DNA of 64,000 nt from SPDF01 sp963699825. GTDB taxonomy: Bacteria; Gemmatimonadota; Gemmatimonadetes; Gemmatimonadales; GWC2-71-9. The stretch covers positions 248,001 to 312,000 of the forward strand of contig CAVOVI010000004.1 of assembly GCA_963699825.1 (NCBI GenBank), given 5' to 3'. A model generated the notes under the pieces. The model was not told the DNA's origin. It ran no database searches and worked only from the letters and a program-made list of their open reading frames with translations. Below are positions 1 through 7,688 of this stretch, one piece after another; the first letter of the stretch is position 1, and each line of letters opens with the position of its first letter. Made by a program: the position numbers and the translations under genes.

Positions 1-119
1 ATCATCAGCAGCCATGTCCGCGCCGCGGCGGGGCTCCGCCGTTGTGGCACGTACACCAGCATGACGAACCGGATGGCCCACTCACTGAGGAGATACAGAA
101 AGGCGACGGAGGGGTGCAT
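1..119 (-). CDS. Cardiolipin synthase-like protein, N-terminal fragment
   Basis: A minus-strand reading frame starts with ATG at 119 and runs off the left edge, giving about 39 residues. It begins MHPSVAFLYLLSEWAIR and continues with a hydrophobic stretch, then a basic loop PQRRSPAAARTWLL. This two-helix N-terminus with an R-R-x-P-A-A-A-R-x-W-L-L signature is typical of the membrane anchor (PLDc_N) of cardiolipin synthases and related phospholipase D enzymes. The catalytic HKD domains would lie outside the window. The tRNA-Lys gene lies just upstream. The identification rests only on this anchor, so another PLDc_N protein is possible. Confidence 0.55.
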   Translation of the reverse strand, partial: MHPSVAFLYLLSEWAIRFVMLVYVPQRRSPAAARTWLLM

Positions 120-166
120 TGCGTCCGGGCTTCGGGGGGGAAAGGGCGGGTCGGGAAAGACAGCAG

Positions 167-240
167 TGAGGGCGCTGGGGATCGAACCCAGAACCTACGG
201 GTTAAAAGCCCGTTGCTCTAGCCAGTTGAGCTACGCCCCC
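167..240 (-). tRNA. tRNA-Lys (anticodon UUU)
   Basis: Read on the minus strand the segment folds as a standard cloverleaf. The seven-pair acceptor stem is GGGGGCG with CGCCCTC (one G-U pair). The anticodon loop is CTTTTAA between CGGG and CCCG, giving anticodon TTT. The T arm is CTGGG-TTCGATC-CCCAG. The discriminator base is A, and the 3' CCA is not encoded. It sits alone between the cardiolipin-synthase-like gene and a secreted-protein gene on the opposite strand. Confidence 0.95.
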
Positions 241-338
241 GACCGCCGGAAACCTTGCACCCGAGGGGGCCGGATTCAAGGGCTTGCCGCCCTCGGATTC
301 TGGCGTAGGTTCGGCCCCAACCCCACAGAGGAGCGCTC

Positions 339-1157
339 ATGCGTCCCTGCCTCCCCGCCGCCCTTGCCGCTCTGCTCCTGTCGGCGAGCCCGGCGGCGCT
401 CGCCGCCCAGAGCATCTGGCTCAGCCCCACCCCGCCTCCAGCCATCCGCGTGGTGCGGGAAACCGCCCGATTCGGGACGGCGGCGAAGCACCTGGCCAAC
501 GAACGGTCCTGGGTGGCGGCGTTGCAGTCGAAGAAGGTGCCGTACAGCTACGTCGGCACGGTAGCGGCGTCCGGGGCACCGGAATTCTGGTTCATCGGCG
601 GCGCCGCCGATTTCGCCGGCCTCGAGGCGCTCGACGATTCGTATCAGAACGACAAATCCCTCGCGAAGCAGCTCGACACGTTGATGGCCCGGGAATCAGC
701 CTTCGTCGTGAGTGTGCAGACCACGCTGGCCACCTACCGGGCTGACCTGAGCCATGAGCCGGCGTTCATCCTGCCCGAAACGCGGCATTTCTGGGTCAGC
801 ACGTTCACCGTGCGGCCAGGGCAGGAGGCTGCGTTCACCTCGATGATGACCGCCTACGTCGCCGCCTATCGCGCGGCTGGGATTGCGACACCGTGGGTGA
901 CGTACGAGGTCGTCGCGGGTGGCGGTACGCCGACCTTCCTGCTCTTCGTGCCCATCAGTTCCTACGGCGAACTGGACAGCGACCTGGCGAACCGGGCTCG
1001 CGTCGGGGCCAAGCTCGCCTCCCCGCAGGCGGTCGCGGATCAGTTCGCGGCGTCGACCGAGCATGTGGAGACCCAGGTCCTGACGATCAGCCCGAAGATC
1101 AGCTACGTCCCGGACGAGTTTGCGAACCAGGATAAGGCGTTCTGGAAGGCCAAGTAG
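339..1157 (+). CDS. Secreted protein of unknown function
   Basis: The 272-residue product starts with a clear signal peptide (residues 1-23, cleavage after ALA-AQ), so it is exported. A GAGGAG ribosome site lies about 8 bases before the ATG. I do not recognise a family with certainty. The region around residues 155-210 (VRPGQEAAF... then a beta-rich stretch) resembles the alternating alpha/beta pattern of dimeric ferredoxin-like folds such as NIPSNAP or antibiotic monooxygenases. That is only a fold impression. Its 3' end overlaps the 3' end of the convergent rnhB frame by 59 bases, so one of the two C-termini may be shorter in reality. Confidence 0.8.
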   Translation: MRPCLPAALAALLLSASPAALAAQSIWLSPTPPPAIRVVRETARFGTAAKHLANERSWVAALQSKKVPYSYVGTVAASGAPEFWFIGGAADFAGLEALDDSYQNDKSLAKQLDTLMARESAFVVSVQTTLATYRADLSHEPAFILPETRHFWVSTFTVRPGQEAAFTSMMTAYVAAYRAAGIATPWVTYEVVAGGGTPTFLLFVPISSYGELDSDLANRARVGAKLASPQAVADQFAASTEHVETQVLTISPKISYVPDEFANQDKAFWKAK

Positions 1158-1788
1158 GGAGCCCCAACGCGCTGACAGGACGAAAGCTCCGGCGATGATG
1201 GTCGGTCGGGCCGAGGGCCGTGATCGCCGCCAGATGCTCGGCGCTGCCATAGCCGCTGTTTCGGTCCCACCCATAGCCCGCATGCCGCCCTGCAAGCCGG
1301 CCCATCAGGCGGTCGCGCACCGTCTTGGCGATGATGCCGGCCGCGGCGATCGAGTGACAATCGGCATCGCCGTCGACCAGGGCGTCATGTGCGTAACCGA
1401 TCTCGGGCATGGGGAGACCATCCACAAGGAGGCGGGGAGGCGGGGAAGCGGGGAAGCGGATAAGCACACGCCGGATCGCTCGGCGCATGGCGAGCGCGGT
1501 CGCGACGCGGATGTTCAGGTGGTCGATCTCGCGAACCGAGGCCCCGCCGACGCCGACGGCGAGTGCGGCATCCCGGATTTGCAGTGCAAGCGCCTCCCGC
1601 CGAGCGGCTGAGAGGGTCTTGCTGTCACGCACCCCGACGACCACGGACGAACCCACCGGAAATACGACGGCCGCGGCCACCACTGGACCAGCCAGGGGAC
1701 CGCGGCCTGCTTCATCGATTCCAACCAGCAACTGCCCGCCTGCCCAGGCCGCCGTTTCGCGGTCTAACGTGGGACGACGGGCTGCCAC
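1099..1788 (-). CDS. rnhB: Ribonuclease HII
   Basis: RNase HII removes RNA from RNA-DNA hybrids and excises misincorporated ribonucleotides. The N-terminal motif GIDEAGRGPLAGPVVAAAV carries the first catalytic Asp and Glu. The DSKTLS motif, the LLVDG strand with its Asp, and AAGIIAKTVRDRLM all match the family. I place the start at GTG 1788, directly downstream of the rplS stop at 1793. This gives 229 residues, slightly long because the C-terminus continues about 25 residues past the conserved HRRSF motif into the convergent gene. The helix before LLVDG contains RFPASPPPR, encoded by an 8-bp tandem repeat (see the repeat entry). It is the last gene of the rpsP-rimM-trmD-rplS-rnhB series. Confidence 0.93.
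   Translation of the reverse strand: MAARRPTLDRETAAWAGGQLLVGIDEAGRGPLAGPVVAAAVVFPVGSSVVVGVRDSKTLSAARREALALQIRDAALAVGVGGASVREIDHLNIRVATALAMRRAIRRVLIRFPASPPPRLLVDGLPMPEIGYAHDALVDGDADCHSIAAAGIIAKTVRDRLMGRLAGRHAGYGWDRNSGYGSAEHLAAITALGPTDHHRRSFRPVSALGLPTWPSRTPYPGSQTRPGRS
1426..1465. repeat. 8-bp tandem repeat inside rnhB
   Basis: Five consecutive octamers of the form GGGGARGC lie end to end: AAGGAGGC, GGGGAGGC, GGGGAAGC, GGGGAAGC, GGATAAGC. On the coding (minus) strand the array is pyrimidine-rich and encodes the Pro/Ser-rich RFPASPPPR segment of RNase HII. Octamers of the same pattern recur at 5074-5105 and 29935-29966. Confidence 0.85.
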
Positions 1789-1792
1789 GCGG

Positions 1793-2140
1793 TCAGTCCT
1801 CGCGCTTCTCCCGGATGCGCGCGGCCTTGCCGCTGAGCGCGCGGAGGTAGTAGAGCTTGGCCCGGCGAACCCGGCCGCGCCGCACGAGGTCGATCGAGGC
1901 GATCGTGGGGCTCTGGACCGGGAAGATCCGCTCCACGCCGACACCCGCCGACACCTTGCGGACGGTGAAGTTCTCGTGGGCGCCACCGCCGCGCCGGGAG
2001 ATGACGACTCCCTCAAACGCCTGCAGCCGCTCCTTGTCGCCCTCGCGGACGCGCACCATGACCCGTACAGTGTCCCCGGCGTCAAACGCGGGGAGATCGG
2101 TGCGCGGGGTCCCGCGCGTCAATGCATCCATCCGTTCCAT
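1793..2140 (-). CDS. rplS: 50S ribosomal protein L19
   Basis: L19 sits at the 30S-50S interface of the ribosome. The product is 115 residues, the usual length, and contains the typical core: PAFDAGDTVRVMVRVREGDK, the QAFEGVVISRRGGG loop, and a basic C-terminus (RRGRVRRAKLYYLRAL). The start ATG at 2140 is chosen over the in-frame ATG at 2146 because an AGGAG ribosome site lies about 7-8 bases before 2140 and almost touches 2146. It follows trmD and precedes rnhB on the same strand. Confidence 0.96.
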   Translation of the reverse strand: MERMDALTRGTPRTDLPAFDAGDTVRVMVRVREGDKERLQAFEGVVISRRGGGAHENFTVRKVSAGVGVERIFPVQSPTIASIDLVRRGRVRRAKLYYLRALSGKAARIREKRED

Positions 2141-2190
2141 CGTCATTCTCCTGAGTGGCGGCCCAGTGGGCCCCGTTCGGCGTCCTGCCG

Positions 2191-2892
2191 CTAGTCGTCC
2201 GACGCGAGGTGTGCCTGCCAGAGATCGGGCCGGCGTTCGCGTGTCAGTGTATCCGCCTGTTCCTTCCGCCACGCGGCGATTTTCGCGTGGTCGCCGGAGC
2301 GCAAGACCTCCGGGACTGCCAGCCCCCGATACTCCGGCGGCCGGGTGTAGCTCGGCGGGCTCAACAACCCGTCGTAATGCGAATCGGTGCTGGCCGACTC
2401 ATGGTCCCCCAGCGCACCGGGGAGCAACCGCACCACCGCGTCGAGGATGCAGAGCGCCGCCGGCTCTCCACCGGTCAGCACGAAATCCCCCAGGGAGACC
2501 TCGTCCGTAGCCAGGTGATCGGCCACGCGCTGATCGACGTCCTTGTAGTGCCCGCACAGCAGCGTCAACTCCGGCGCCAGCGACCAGCGCACCGCGTCGC
2601 TGTGAGCAAACCGCCTGCCGCGCGCGGAGAGCAGCACCACCGGTCCTGCAGGCGGGCCAAGCGATTCCACCGCCTCGAAGAACGGTTCCGGCTTCAGCAC
2701 CATCCCCGCGCCGCCGCCGAAGGCGTAGTCGTCCACGGTGTGGTGTCGGTCGTGCGTGAAGTCCCGGAGCTGCACCACCCGAAACTCGACCCGCCCCTCC
2801 GACTGCGCCCGCCCGATGATCGAGGCCTCGAGCCAGGGCCCGAAGACCTCGGGAAAGAGCGTCACCACATTGATGCGGAGCGGCTCAGCCAT
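2191..2892 (-). CDS. trmD: tRNA (guanine-N1-)-methyltransferase TrmD
   Basis: TrmD methylates G37 of tRNAs using S-adenosylmethionine and so prevents +1 frameshifting. The 233-residue product has the SPOUT-fold signatures: LFPEVF near the start, the DDYAFGGGAGMVLKPEP loop, FVLTGGEPAA in the trefoil knot, and the C-terminal PPEYRGLAVPEVLRSGDH motif. ATG 2892 overlaps the rimM stop by 3 bases, so translation of the two genes is probably coupled. An upstream in-frame Met at 2937 lies inside rimM and is rejected. Confidence 0.97.
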   Translation of the reverse strand: MAEPLRINVVTLFPEVFGPWLEASIIGRAQSEGRVEFRVVQLRDFTHDRHHTVDDYAFGGGAGMVLKPEPFFEAVESLGPPAGPVVLLSARGRRFAHSDAVRWSLAPELTLLCGHYKDVDQRVADHLATDEVSLGDFVLTGGEPAALCILDAVVRLLPGALGDHESASTDSHYDGLLSPPSYTRPPEYRGLAVPEVLRSGDHAKIAAWRKEQADTLTRERRPDLWQAHLASDD

Positions 2893-3415
2893 CGAGCAGT
2901 CCTTCCGGCGGCGCGATGACCAGCCGCCGTGCAGCACGGTCCACCTGCTTCACGAACTCTTTTCGATACGGCAGCAGGAACTCCCGCTTGGGGCCCTGCA
3001 CTTCGATGACCAGTCCGGCCGCCGTCTCGTAATACCCGGTGACCAGCCCGACCGGGGTGTCGTCCTCGAGCCGAACGGCAAAACCGTCAAGCTCATGGAG
3101 GTAGACCTCCCCCTCTTCCAACGGCGTCGCGTCTTCCGCCGGAACCGCCAGAAACCCGTTCCGGAACGGCTCCAACCCGTCGCGCTGCTCGATGCCGGCG
3201 AACTTCACCAGCCACTCGCGGTGGTAGGGCCGGCTGCGCTCGACCGTGAGCGGACTCCGGATCACTTCCCCTGCGATATCAACCGCCCAGAGTGCCCGTC
3301 CCGCCGCGAAGACCCGTGCCGGATCGTCGGTCAGCGGAAACACGGTGCACTCCCCCTTCATTCCGTGCGGCCTGCGGAACCGCCCGACCACCATGTGGCG
3401 GGCGCCTTCCGTCAT
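2885..3415 (-). CDS. rimM: 16S rRNA processing protein RimM
   Basis: RimM helps mature the 3' domain of the 30S subunit and binds ribosomal protein S19. The 176-residue product shows the family layout: N-terminal RimM barrel (VGRFRRPHGMKGE... LTDDPARVF) and C-terminal PRC-barrel ending in LLPYRKEFVKQVD..., followed by the EGLLDG tail. Its ATG at 3415 overlaps the rpsP stop by one base. A second Met at 3394 (MVVGRF) is a possible alternative start. Position between rpsP and trmD is the conserved bacterial order. Confidence 0.96.
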   Translation of the reverse strand: MTEGARHMVVGRFRRPHGMKGECTVFPLTDDPARVFAAGRALWAVDIAGEVIRSPLTVERSRPYHREWLVKFAGIEQRDGLEPFRNGFLAVPAEDATPLEEGEVYLHELDGFAVRLEDDTPVGLVTGYYETAAGLVIEVQGPKREFLLPYRKEFVKQVDRAARRLVIAPPEGLLDG

Positions 3416-3678
3416 CAGGCCGTCGGCGTCTTGAAGAGCCCGGCCTTCCGCAGGAGCGAGTTCACCGTTTCGGACGCCGTGGCGCCCTTGTCGAGCCAGG
3501 CACGTGCCTTCTCGGTGTCCACGGTGATCTGGTCCGCCTCCAGCTTGGCCTTCGGCGCGTAGGTGCCGATGACGTCGATGAAGCGACCGTCGCGCGGCGC
3601 CGTCTTCTCGGCGACCACGATGCGGTAAATCGGGAGCTTCTTCCGCCCGACACGGCGGAGACGAATGCGAGTTGCCAT
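3415..3678 (-). CDS. rpsP: 30S ribosomal protein S16
   Basis: S16 is an early-assembling 30S protein. The 87-residue product begins MATRIRLRRVGRKKLPIYRI and contains RDGRFIDVIGTYAP, both diagnostic of the family. An AAGGGA ribosome site lies about 8 bases before the ATG. It lies between ffh and rimM and opens the S16 operon. The final ATGA-type junction with rimM suggests translational coupling. Confidence 0.97.
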   Translation of the reverse strand: MATRIRLRRVGRKKLPIYRIVVAEKTAPRDGRFIDVIGTYAPKAKLEADQITVDTEKARAWLDKGATASETVNSLLRKAGLFKTPTA

Positions 3679-3702
3679 GTATCGATCCCTTGGGTTACGT
3701 GC

Positions 3703-5034
3703 TCAGCCGGGAAACCCGCGCCCAAAGGGCATGCGAGCGCCGGGTTTACCTACCGACTTCAGTTGCTTCTTCATCTGCTTGAACTGCGCCATCAACTGAT
3801 TCACTTCCTGCACCGTGCGGCCGCTGCCCCGGGCGATCCGGCTCCGCCGCGACCCGTTGAGCAGGTCGGGGTTCTGCCGTTCCTTCGGGGTCATCGAGAG
3901 CACGATGGCCTCGACATGCTTCAGCCGGTCCTCGCTCACGTTGGCCTGCTTGAGCATCTGCGCATTCACGCCTGGCAGCATGCCCAGCACGTTCTTGAGC
4001 GGTCCGAGCTTCTGCATCTGGCGCATGGCCGTCAGGAAATCCTGGAGGTCCATGCCCCGCTTGGACATCGCCTTCTTCGCGAGCCGACTCGACTCCCCTT
4101 CATCCAGCGAGGACTGCGCCTTTTCCACCAGGCTCAGCACATCGCCCTGCTGGAGGATCCGGCCGGCCATCCGCTCCGGGATGAACGGTTCCAGCGCGTC
4201 GAGCTTCTCGCCGACACCGATATACTTGATCGGCGCCTTGGTGACCCCGTAGATGGAGAGGGCCGCGCCACCACGGGCGTCGCCGTCCATCTTGGTGAGA
4301 ATCACCCCGGTGATTCCCAGCGCCTCGTGGAACCCGCCGGCGATCCGGACCGCATCCTGCCCGGTCATCCCGTCGGCCACGAGCAAGATTTCATGGGGCT
4401 TGATCGCGGCCTTGAGCCGCGCCAGCTCCTCCATCATCTCGCTGTCGATCTGCAGCCGGCCCGCAGTGTCCACCAGGACCGTCCGCGCCCGGGCCTTGCC
4501 CGCCGCCTCGATCCCGCGCCGTACGATCCCGACAACGTCGGTGACGCCCGGTTCCGCGTGCACGCCGACACCGGCCTGTCCTGCCACCGTGACCAGCTGA
4601 TCCACCGCTGCCGGACGGTACACGTCCGCGGCCACGAGAAACGGCGCCTTCTGCTCGAGCTTCAGCCGCTTGGCCAGCTTGCCGGCGGTCGTCGTCTTGC
4701 CGGAGCCCTGCAGCCCCACGATCAGGATGACCGTCGGCGGCACGGACGCGAAGGCGATCGGCGCCTGCTTCTCGCCGAGCAGCGCGACAAGCTCGTCGTA
4801 GACGATCTTGACGACCTGCTGACCGGGTCGCACCGACTTGAGCGCCTCGGCGCCGACCGCGCGCGCCTGCACGCGCTCCAGAAATTCGCGCGTCAGGTCG
4901 AAGCTGACGTCCGCCTCGAGCAGCACCCGCCGGACTTCGCGGAGCCCCTCTTTGACAGCATCCTCCGTCAGGACACCACGGCCCGCCAACCGGCGGAGCG
5001 TGTCGGACAGTTTGGAGGAAAGCTCGTCGAACAT
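3703..5034 (-). CDS. ffh: Signal recognition particle GTPase Ffh
   Basis: Ffh binds 4.5S RNA and signal sequences of nascent membrane proteins and delivers ribosomes to FtsY. The 443-residue product has an N-terminal helical bundle (residues 1-90), the GTPase domain with GLQGSGKTTTAGKLAKRL, DTAGRL and TKMDGDARGG, and the C-terminal M domain ending in a Met/Lys/Gly-rich tail. The length matches the family. It is the most upstream gene of the minus-strand translation/secretion block. An octamer repeat lies about 40 bases upstream of its start. Confidence 0.97.
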   Translation of the reverse strand: MFDELSSKLSDTLRRLAGRGVLTEDAVKEGLREVRRVLLEADVSFDLTREFLERVQARAVGAEALKSVRPGQQVVKIVYDELVALLGEKQAPIAFASVPPTVILIVGLQGSGKTTTAGKLAKRLKLEQKAPFLVAADVYRPAAVDQLVTVAGQAGVGVHAEPGVTDVVGIVRRGIEAAGKARARTVLVDTAGRLQIDSEMMEELARLKAAIKPHEILLVADGMTGQDAVRIAGGFHEALGITGVILTKMDGDARGGAALSIYGVTKAPIKYIGVGEKLDALEPFIPERMAGRILQQGDVLSLVEKAQSSLDEGESSRLAKKAMSKRGMDLQDFLTAMRQMQKLGPLKNVLGMLPGVNAQMLKQANVSEDRLKHVEAIVLSMTPKERQNPDLLNGSRRSRIARGSGRTVQEVNQLMAQFKQMKKQLKSVGKPGARMPFGRGFPG

Positions 5035-5073
5035 AAGCCCTGAAACGTAAGCGGGTTAAGGGGTTGAGGCAAT

Positions 5074-5105
5074 GGGGAGGCAGGGAGGCAGGGAGGCAGG
5101 GCAAG
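5074..5105. repeat. 8-bp tandem G-rich repeat upstream of ffh
   Basis: The octamers GGGGAGGC, AGGGAGGC, AGGGAGGC and a final imperfect AGGGCAAGC run in tandem in the 75-base gap between ffh and the next minus-strand gene. The plus strand has several GGG runs close together and could form a G-quadruplex. The unit matches those inside rnhB and the aldehyde dehydrogenase linker. Confidence 0.85.
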
Positions 5106-5109
5106 CCAG

Positions 5110-5505
5110 CTATTTGGGCGATTCCCTGGCTCCGAGCGAGCGATACAGGCCCCGGGTGAGCATGCCGGCGTGGTCGCGGAGCGCTTCGATCTCGCCCCAG
5201 GCCGCCGGAGAGGCATATCCAAGCTCTTTGGCCATAAGGAGATACACCTGAACTTCCGCCAGCGAGCCGATCGCCATGTCCAGAAACCGCCTGAACTCAC
5301 GATTCCCGCGCTTCGCCGATCCTTCGGCGATGTTCGCGCTTACCGAAACTGCGGCCCTCCGCGCCCGGGAGACCAGTCCGAATCGCTCATCCTTGGGCCA
5401 TTGCGCCGTCGCTCGGTACACTGCGAGGGCGAGCGCATGCGCGGCCTGCCACGCCTTGAGCGACTCGAAGCGTTTGCCAGATACCGGGGTGCGTACGCGG
5501 TGCAT
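5110..5505 (-). CDS. Four-helix bundle protein (23S rRNA IVP/S23 family)
   Basis: The 131-residue product matches the four-helix bundle family first seen as proteins encoded in 23S rRNA intervening sequences. Diagnostic elements are FESLKAWQAAHALALAVY, the RARRAAVSVSANIAEG motif, the EFRRFLDMAIGSLAEVQ helix, and the C-terminal helix with EIEALRDHAGMLTRGLYRSL. The molecular function of stand-alone members is not established. It is not near an rRNA gene here. It lies upstream of ffh on the same strand, separated by the repeat. Confidence 0.9.
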   Translation of the reverse strand: MHRVRTPVSGKRFESLKAWQAAHALALAVYRATAQWPKDERFGLVSRARRAAVSVSANIAEGSAKRGNREFRRFLDMAIGSLAEVQVYLLMAKELGYASPAAWGEIEALRDHAGMLTRGLYRSLGARESPK

Positions 5506-5757
5506 GCCGAACCATACGAGCAGACGCCCAAGGCTTCGGGATCAAGGCGATGCGGGGAGTATCACTTCCGCCCGGGAAAGGCCGCGACCCTGCCCCGCAG
5601 CCCCGCGCTCCCGATTCCGGAGCGTTCCCAGAGGAGATAGGAGAGGCAGTAGGCCGCGGTCAGGAATGCCACAGGCCCCCAGCCGCGGAAATCTGGAGCC
5701 TGGATCCGGCCGGGCGGCACCCTGCCGGACGGGCCGGGGGCCCACCTATACTCCGAC

Positions 5758-7320
5758 ATGAACTCCCAAGACCTTCTGGCGGGCCTTCTGACCGTTGCCG
5801 TCGGCGCCATTTCCGGCGGCCTCACCAACGCGGTCGCGATCTGGATGCTGTTCCATCCCTACGAGCAGCGAGGGCGGTGGCCCCTGCGACTCCACGGCGC
5901 CATTCCCAAGAACAAGGCGCGACTGGCCAAGAGCATCGGCAAGACGGTCGGGGAGAAGCTCCTCACTCCCGCCGACCTCTCACAGCGGCTCTCGGCGCCG
6001 GAAGTGCGCGCCGCCTTCGACGGGGCATTGAGCGGGTTCCTGGATGAGGTGCTGGAGCAGGAGCGAGGCCCGCTGATCGACCTGATCCCCGCGTCGATGG
6101 CGGCCGATCTCGACAGGTGGATCGATCAGCTCGGGAACCGTGTGGCGGACGAACTGGCCGCGTACATGAAGGGCCCGGCATTCGAGGCGCAGGCCGAACG
6201 CTGGGTGACCCAGTTGCGGGCGGAATACGGCGATCGGCCGATTGGGGAGTTGCTGACCGCCGACCGGCGTGGCGCCTTCGAGGAGCAGGTGGACGGCTGG
6301 CTGCGGCAGTTCACCGAGGGCGAAGATCTCGAGGGCGCCCTCCGCCACTTCGTGGATGTGCAGTTGGAGCGGTTGGGCCGGGACGACCAGCCGCTGATCG
6401 ATCGACTGCCCCCCGGACTCGTGGGTACCGTCGAGGCCTCCATCAGCGATTACCTGCCTGTGGCCATCGAGCGGATTGGAGCGGTGCTTGCCGATCCCGA
6501 TTCCAAGGGGAAGATCCATCTGGCGCTCCGGACCGCCTTCGACCGGGCGGTGCGCGACCTGCTGTTGCATGAGCGACTGCTGGCCAAGCTCGTTGTGACA
6601 GACCAGACCTTCACGCGGTTGCTCGACGGGTTGGAGCGTGAGGGGTTCGAGCGCTTCGCCGAATCACTGGCGACACCGGAAATGCGTGGCCAGCTCACGC
6701 GGGCCGTGAATGACGGGCTCGTCAGCTTCCTGCGGATCCCGCTTCGGGACCGACTGGCAGGCATGGGACCGGAGAAGCAGGCGGCGCTCGCCGGCACGCT
6801 CGGCGACTGGCTGGTGAAGGTCGCGCGTGACGACGCAACCCAGACTGTGGCCCGCCGCGCCGTCGGCCGACTCCTCGACGCCACGGAGCGCCGCACCTGG
6901 AATGACCTTCTCGGCGCAGTCCCGCCCGCGCGGGTGGCCCGGTTCGTCGCCGACGCGGCGGGTGGCACCGAGGGCCGCCGCTGGGTTGCCAACACCGCAC
7001 GCAGCGCGATCCGCGGCCTCCTTCGCCGCCCCCTCGGCCGGCCCTCGACCTGGCTCGGTCCAGAAGCCACTGCCCGTGTCCGCACCAGCATCCTGAACGC
7101 CGCGTGGGGATGGACAGAACGGCAGGTCCCGCGTGTCGTCGCCCAATTCAAGGTGCAGGAAATGGTCGAGCAGAAGGTGCTGGGATTCTCGACGCAGCGG
7201 ATGGAAGAGATCATTCGCAACGTCACCCAGCGGGAACTCACGCTCATCGTGCGGCTCGGCTACGTCCTCGGCGCCTTCGTGGGGCTGATCGCCTTCGGGA
7301 TCAACCAGGCGCTGCGCTAG
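5758..7320 (+). CDS. DUF445 family membrane protein
   Basis: The 520-residue product matches DUF445, a family of membrane-anchored proteins of unknown function. The N-terminal helix (residues 5-30) contains GAISGGLTNAVAIWMLFHPYE, followed by GAIPKNKARLAKSIGKTVGEKLLT, the most conserved part of the family. A long amphipathic alpha-helical region follows, and a second membrane helix closes the protein (GYVLGAFVGLIAFGINQAL). No signal peptide is seen apart from the anchor. It is monocistronic or precedes the small ORF at 7431. Confidence 0.9.
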   Translation: MNSQDLLAGLLTVAVGAISGGLTNAVAIWMLFHPYEQRGRWPLRLHGAIPKNKARLAKSIGKTVGEKLLTPADLSQRLSAPEVRAAFDGALSGFLDEVLEQERGPLIDLIPASMAADLDRWIDQLGNRVADELAAYMKGPAFEAQAERWVTQLRAEYGDRPIGELLTADRRGAFEEQVDGWLRQFTEGEDLEGALRHFVDVQLERLGRDDQPLIDRLPPGLVGTVEASISDYLPVAIERIGAVLADPDSKGKIHLALRTAFDRAVRDLLLHERLLAKLVVTDQTFTRLLDGLEREGFERFAESLATPEMRGQLTRAVNDGLVSFLRIPLRDRLAGMGPEKQAALAGTLGDWLVKVARDDATQTVARRAVGRLLDATERRTWNDLLGAVPPARVARFVADAAGGTEGRRWVANTARSAIRGLLRRPLGRPSTWLGPEATARVRTSILNAAWGWTERQVPRVVAQFKVQEMVEQKVLGFSTQRMEEIIRNVTQRELTLIVRLGYVLGAFVGLIAFGINQALR

Positions 7321-7430
7321 CCCCTTCCGGGTACCCTCCGCGTCCGGATGATGATGGCGCAAGACCGGCTCCCCCTACCGTGAACCACCGGGCGCGCGGT
7401 GCCGCCCGACTCATCACAGCGGAGGGACGC

Positions 7431-7688
7431 ATGGGGCTGATGCCGGAGCCACGCGAGCTGGAGGCAGACATCGAGAAGGCGGCCAAGGTGGCCGACGGGT
7501 TGGCGGAGGCGGTTGGGCGGGGGCCACGGCACGCGACCGCGGCGGCGCGACGACTGACTGACGAGGAACTGACGCTGGGGCTCGCGTTCCTGGCGCGCGT
7601 CATGGAAATCGCCGCCATGTCTTCACGCGCACTGGCCGATGTCGAGCGAGAGCGGCAGCGCGCCGGGGCGAGTCTTCGATTGAACTAG
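7431..7688 (+). CDS. Small hypothetical protein
   Basis: An 85-residue product starts at ATG 7431 behind a GGAGGGA ribosome site. It is predicted to be mostly helical and charged (EPRELEADIEKAAKVADGLAEAVGRG ... VERERQRAGAS), with no signal peptide or membrane helix. I do not recognise a family. It ends 4 bases into the stop region of the convergent metallopeptidase gene. The ribosome site and coding-like composition support a real gene. Confidence 0.6.
   Translation: MGLMPEPRELEADIEKAAKVADGLAEAVGRGPRHATAAARRLTDEELTLGLAFLARVMEIAAMSSRALADVERERQRAGASLRLN

Noticed and set aside
3292..5043. Long plus-strand open frame opposite ffh and rpsP
   Set aside because: It is a high-GC shadow of ffh and lacks any recognisable domain. 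The minus-strand genes are unambiguous.
5074..5105. Short CRISPR-like array
   Set aside because: The units are contiguous octamers with no spacers.
5110..5505. 23S rRNA intervening-sequence element
   Set aside because: The four-helix protein family is associated with such elements, but no rRNA sequence flanks this gene.
5562..5759. Minus-strand ORF of about 65 residues with one hydrophobic segment (GPVAFLTAAYCLSYLLWERSG) upstream of the DUF445 gene
   Set aside because: It has no clear ribosome site, its start overlaps the DUF445 start region, and the flanking sequence is low in coding signal. A real small membrane protein is possible but not supported enough.
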